A DNA stretch of 64,000 nt from Sacculina carcini (lineage: Eukaryota > Arthropoda > Thecostraca > Sacculinidae). The DNA is taken from assembly GCA_916048095.2 (NCBI GenBank), contig OU696570.1, positions 6,824,928 to 6,888,927 on the forward strand, written 5' to 3'. The notes beneath the pieces are model-generated. The model searched no databases, was not told the DNA's origin, and saw only the letters and a list, made by a program, of their open reading frames with translations. Of the stretch, positions 62,357 through 64,000 are shown piece after piece; position 1 is the stretch's first letter, and the number at the start of each line of letters is the position of its first letter. Both the position numbers and the translations under genes were made by a program.

Positions 62357-63268
62357 TCAGCAATCCTGTGCGCAGCTTCGTGAACGGAGCAAAGTGCTGA
62401 TCGCATCGGGGACACTGCGCCGTGGCCGAGCTCTTTTCACGTGACGTTGCGTCGGAGTCAGAGCGTAGGCCTGGAGTGGTTGGGTGGTTGACTTTTCTAT
62501 TGAAGACACCGCTGAATGTGCCAATGACGGCGTCGCGTCCCGAGCCATCTCTTTAGCTTCGACGAGGGATATGATGGAGTTGATTGCGATGCGATGCACA
62601 TCGTGGGTGCCCAGAGTTTCTCGGCGGATATCTGCATCATAGATACCGACCAGGAGCTCATCTCGTGCTATCTCGGCTGTGTAATCTGCCTGCGCGGTTA
62701 CTCCGCACGTATACGACGCGTCGGTTGTGAACGAGCATGTTTCAGCCTTCCCTTGTACGCGGGCAGCGAAAGCTTGAAAAGGCTCATCTGCATCCTGCTG
62801 CATGGTGAGCAGTTCGGCCCGCAACACGGTAATGGCTACTGATACAACTGCAAGACGGCGAATATTAGCCATGAACACCTCGAGGCTGCGGCTGGCGATC
62901 TGTGGGTCGGTTTGCAAGGTCATGTCGCCCAGGCGCTCGGTGGTGCACTCGAACAGCTGTATTGGTGGTGAAGCGTTGTCGATACCGGTTCCAGTACGGA
63001 AAAGTTCCCAGTGGCACACGAAATTATTCCACACGACCTGCTCAACGCCACAGTCAATACGATGGCGCTCCATAGGAGGCACTCTGGGAGTGTCACTCTG
63101 TTTGCGGGGCGCTTGATGAGCGTCGCCAGCGTGAATCTGGAGCATCGCCACGGCAATGGCATCAGACATGTCGGCTGTTTTAAACGTGCACCCAATTACG
63201 GGGCATGAATTTTCTGGCATGTAGTTGTTGCAATGCGAGTAGACAACACAATTTTGATCTAATATCAC
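62357..63268 (-). pseudogene. gag of element I
   Basis: A 303-codon frame without known catalytic motif in the gag position. Residues such as FQAFAARVQGKAETCSF and IARDELLVGIYDADIRRETL resemble Gag capsid regions of related Gypsy elements (FxxRLRxxAxxCxF...RDxLVxGIxDxxIRxxLL). Confidence 0.7.
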
Positions 63269-63412
63269 TTGCGTGTATCACAATAAGCCTTTTGAGTGAC
63301 TGGTGGTCGTTTCGACGTTGCTAACGCACGCGATATTGATGAACGCTACTCCTTCAATTGAACATGTTTTACCCAATTTGTGCCCAACAGTGAGCAAAAC
63401 AATTTTCTTATA

Positions 63413-63422
63413 TTGTTTGTCA
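63413..63422 (-). promoter_or_regulatory. Putative self-priming site of element I
   Basis: Directly inside the 5' LTR, TGACAAACAA (minus strand) is the exact complement of TTGTTTGTCA in the LTR (complement of 63467-63476); the 3' LTR keeps it too. No TGG-type tRNA site is present. The 10-bp length is close to the 11 bases used by Tf1. Confidence 0.5.
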
Positions 63423-63591
63423 TGAAGAAACACTCATTTTGTAAGAACAATCACATTCATACAAAATGACAAACAAGATCAACCTTCACCGAACACCACA
63501 TCCAAACACCACCATTGTCTCACTCACGCTTGACTCGACTACATGTAGTATATATGTATATACAATATATCTCCAAGTGCATCACTCTACA
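63423..63591 (-). repeat. 5' LTR of element I
   Basis: 169 bp, a match to 58231-58399, with GCGCC beyond. Confidence 0.9.
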
Positions 63592-63596
63592 GCGCC

Positions 63597-64000
63597 TTTG
63601 CAAATTAGTGCGCTATACCAAAAACATGGTTTGTTGTTGTTGTTGTTGTTGTTGTTGTTAATGTTGTTGTGTTGTTATGTCTGTATAGTAGTATAATGCC
63701 AAGTTTTGGAAGTGACGGAAGTCACAAGGAGAGTGTGAATAATTCAAAAGAGTTGCAAGAAAATTCGAGATCAGACAGCTTGGAAACAGCAAGAGAGGAA
63801 TGATATACAACGCCTATCCCTCCCCGGAGGATTTTGTGGAGCACAAGAGGGAGCAGCAGGTGTGAAGGAAATTGAATGAAGGAGGGAGATGTGCAGAAAA
63901 AGTAGGAACGTCACACTCGAATAATCAGGTTTCAGTGAGGAAAATGAATGAAAGACTAAGATTCAATATGGTATGAAGAACGAAATTAACCTTGTTTCTC
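63597..64000 (-). pseudogene. LINE J, endonuclease part upstream of element I, running off the window
   Basis: Minus-strand scraps encode a SLTET-like block (catalytic Glu of APE) and DVPTFSAHLPPSFNFLHTC, followed by decayed sequence and an (AAC)n expansion at about 63630-63660. The frame is disrupted in several places. It continues at 57732-58230 beyond element I. Confidence 0.6.

Larger units (their letters stand above)
58231..63591 (-). mobile_element. Ty3/Gypsy element I, broken, older
   Basis: Two 169-bp LTRs (58231-58399 and 63423-63591) differ at about 5% of sites. Target duplication GCGCC (58226-58230 and 63592-63596). A run of 18 C (58401-58418, poly-G on the element strand) is the likely purine tract. 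Gag, protease, RT, RNase H and integrase remnants lie in order on the minus strand. Many breaks. It is inserted in LINE J. RT style resembles E. Confidence 0.9.

Overview
Kind of sequence. This window is eukaryotic and almost wholly repetitive. I recognise no intact host gene, rRNA gene or ordinary tRNA gene. It holds LTR retrotransposons of the Ty3/Gypsy group, APE-type LINEs, a Penelope-like element, Polinton-like polymerase pieces, hAT and THAP-domain remnants, and degenerate TTAGG-like (CCTAA) tracts. That mix points to an invertebrate animal, most likely an arthropod (inference). The extreme nesting suggests heterochromatin or another transposon-trapping region.

Layout. 1-17.5 kb: Gypsy element A (plus strand, 513-9596) sits inside the 3' LTR of a CsRn1-like Gypsy element C1 (minus strand, about 491-13690). 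A second relative, C2 (15023-17480), lies upstream, and a Penelope-like piece and a hAT scrap lie between C1 and C2. A carries a short non-autonomous LTR element, TRIM-2, in its protease region. 17.5-28.9 kb: inverted arms of about 1.2 kb enclose fragments of a Polinton-type DNA polymerase B. The left arm is split by Gypsy element B, a shortened sibling of A that carries TRIM-1, a cousin of TRIM-2. 28.9-30.6 kb: sparse sequence with an 18-bp minisatellite and a THAP-domain remnant. 30.6-36.4 kb: D, a whole-looking CsRn1-type element with 795-bp LTRs and a TTTAAAC slippery site. 36.4-39.8 kb: low-complexity sequence, satellites and repeat fragments.

39.8-56.3 kb is a tower of insertions. LINE F (minus, about 4.5 kb of its own sequence) entered an AT-rich minisatellite. 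It was then hit by Gypsy E (41584-46316, whole-looking, one long ORF) and by the 5'-truncated LINE H (47072-54314). H was later hit by Gypsy G (47551-51824, whole-looking, LTRs apparently identical). 56.3-64 kb: repeat fragments, a partial C-family LTR, and LINE J (H family, running off the window edge) split by the old Gypsy element I (58231-63591).

Most noteworthy. (1) Two members of a small GC-rich LTR family (TRIM-1, TRIM-2) with a strong hairpin in each LTR inserted independently into almost the same protease segment of sibling elements A and B. (2) G, and less strongly I, lack a usual tRNA primer-binding site; instead the bases just inside the 5' LTR are complementary to a stretch of that LTR, as in Tf1-type self-priming. 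(3) Target-site duplications can be read for eight LTR elements, so the order of insertion can be reconstructed from the sequence alone.
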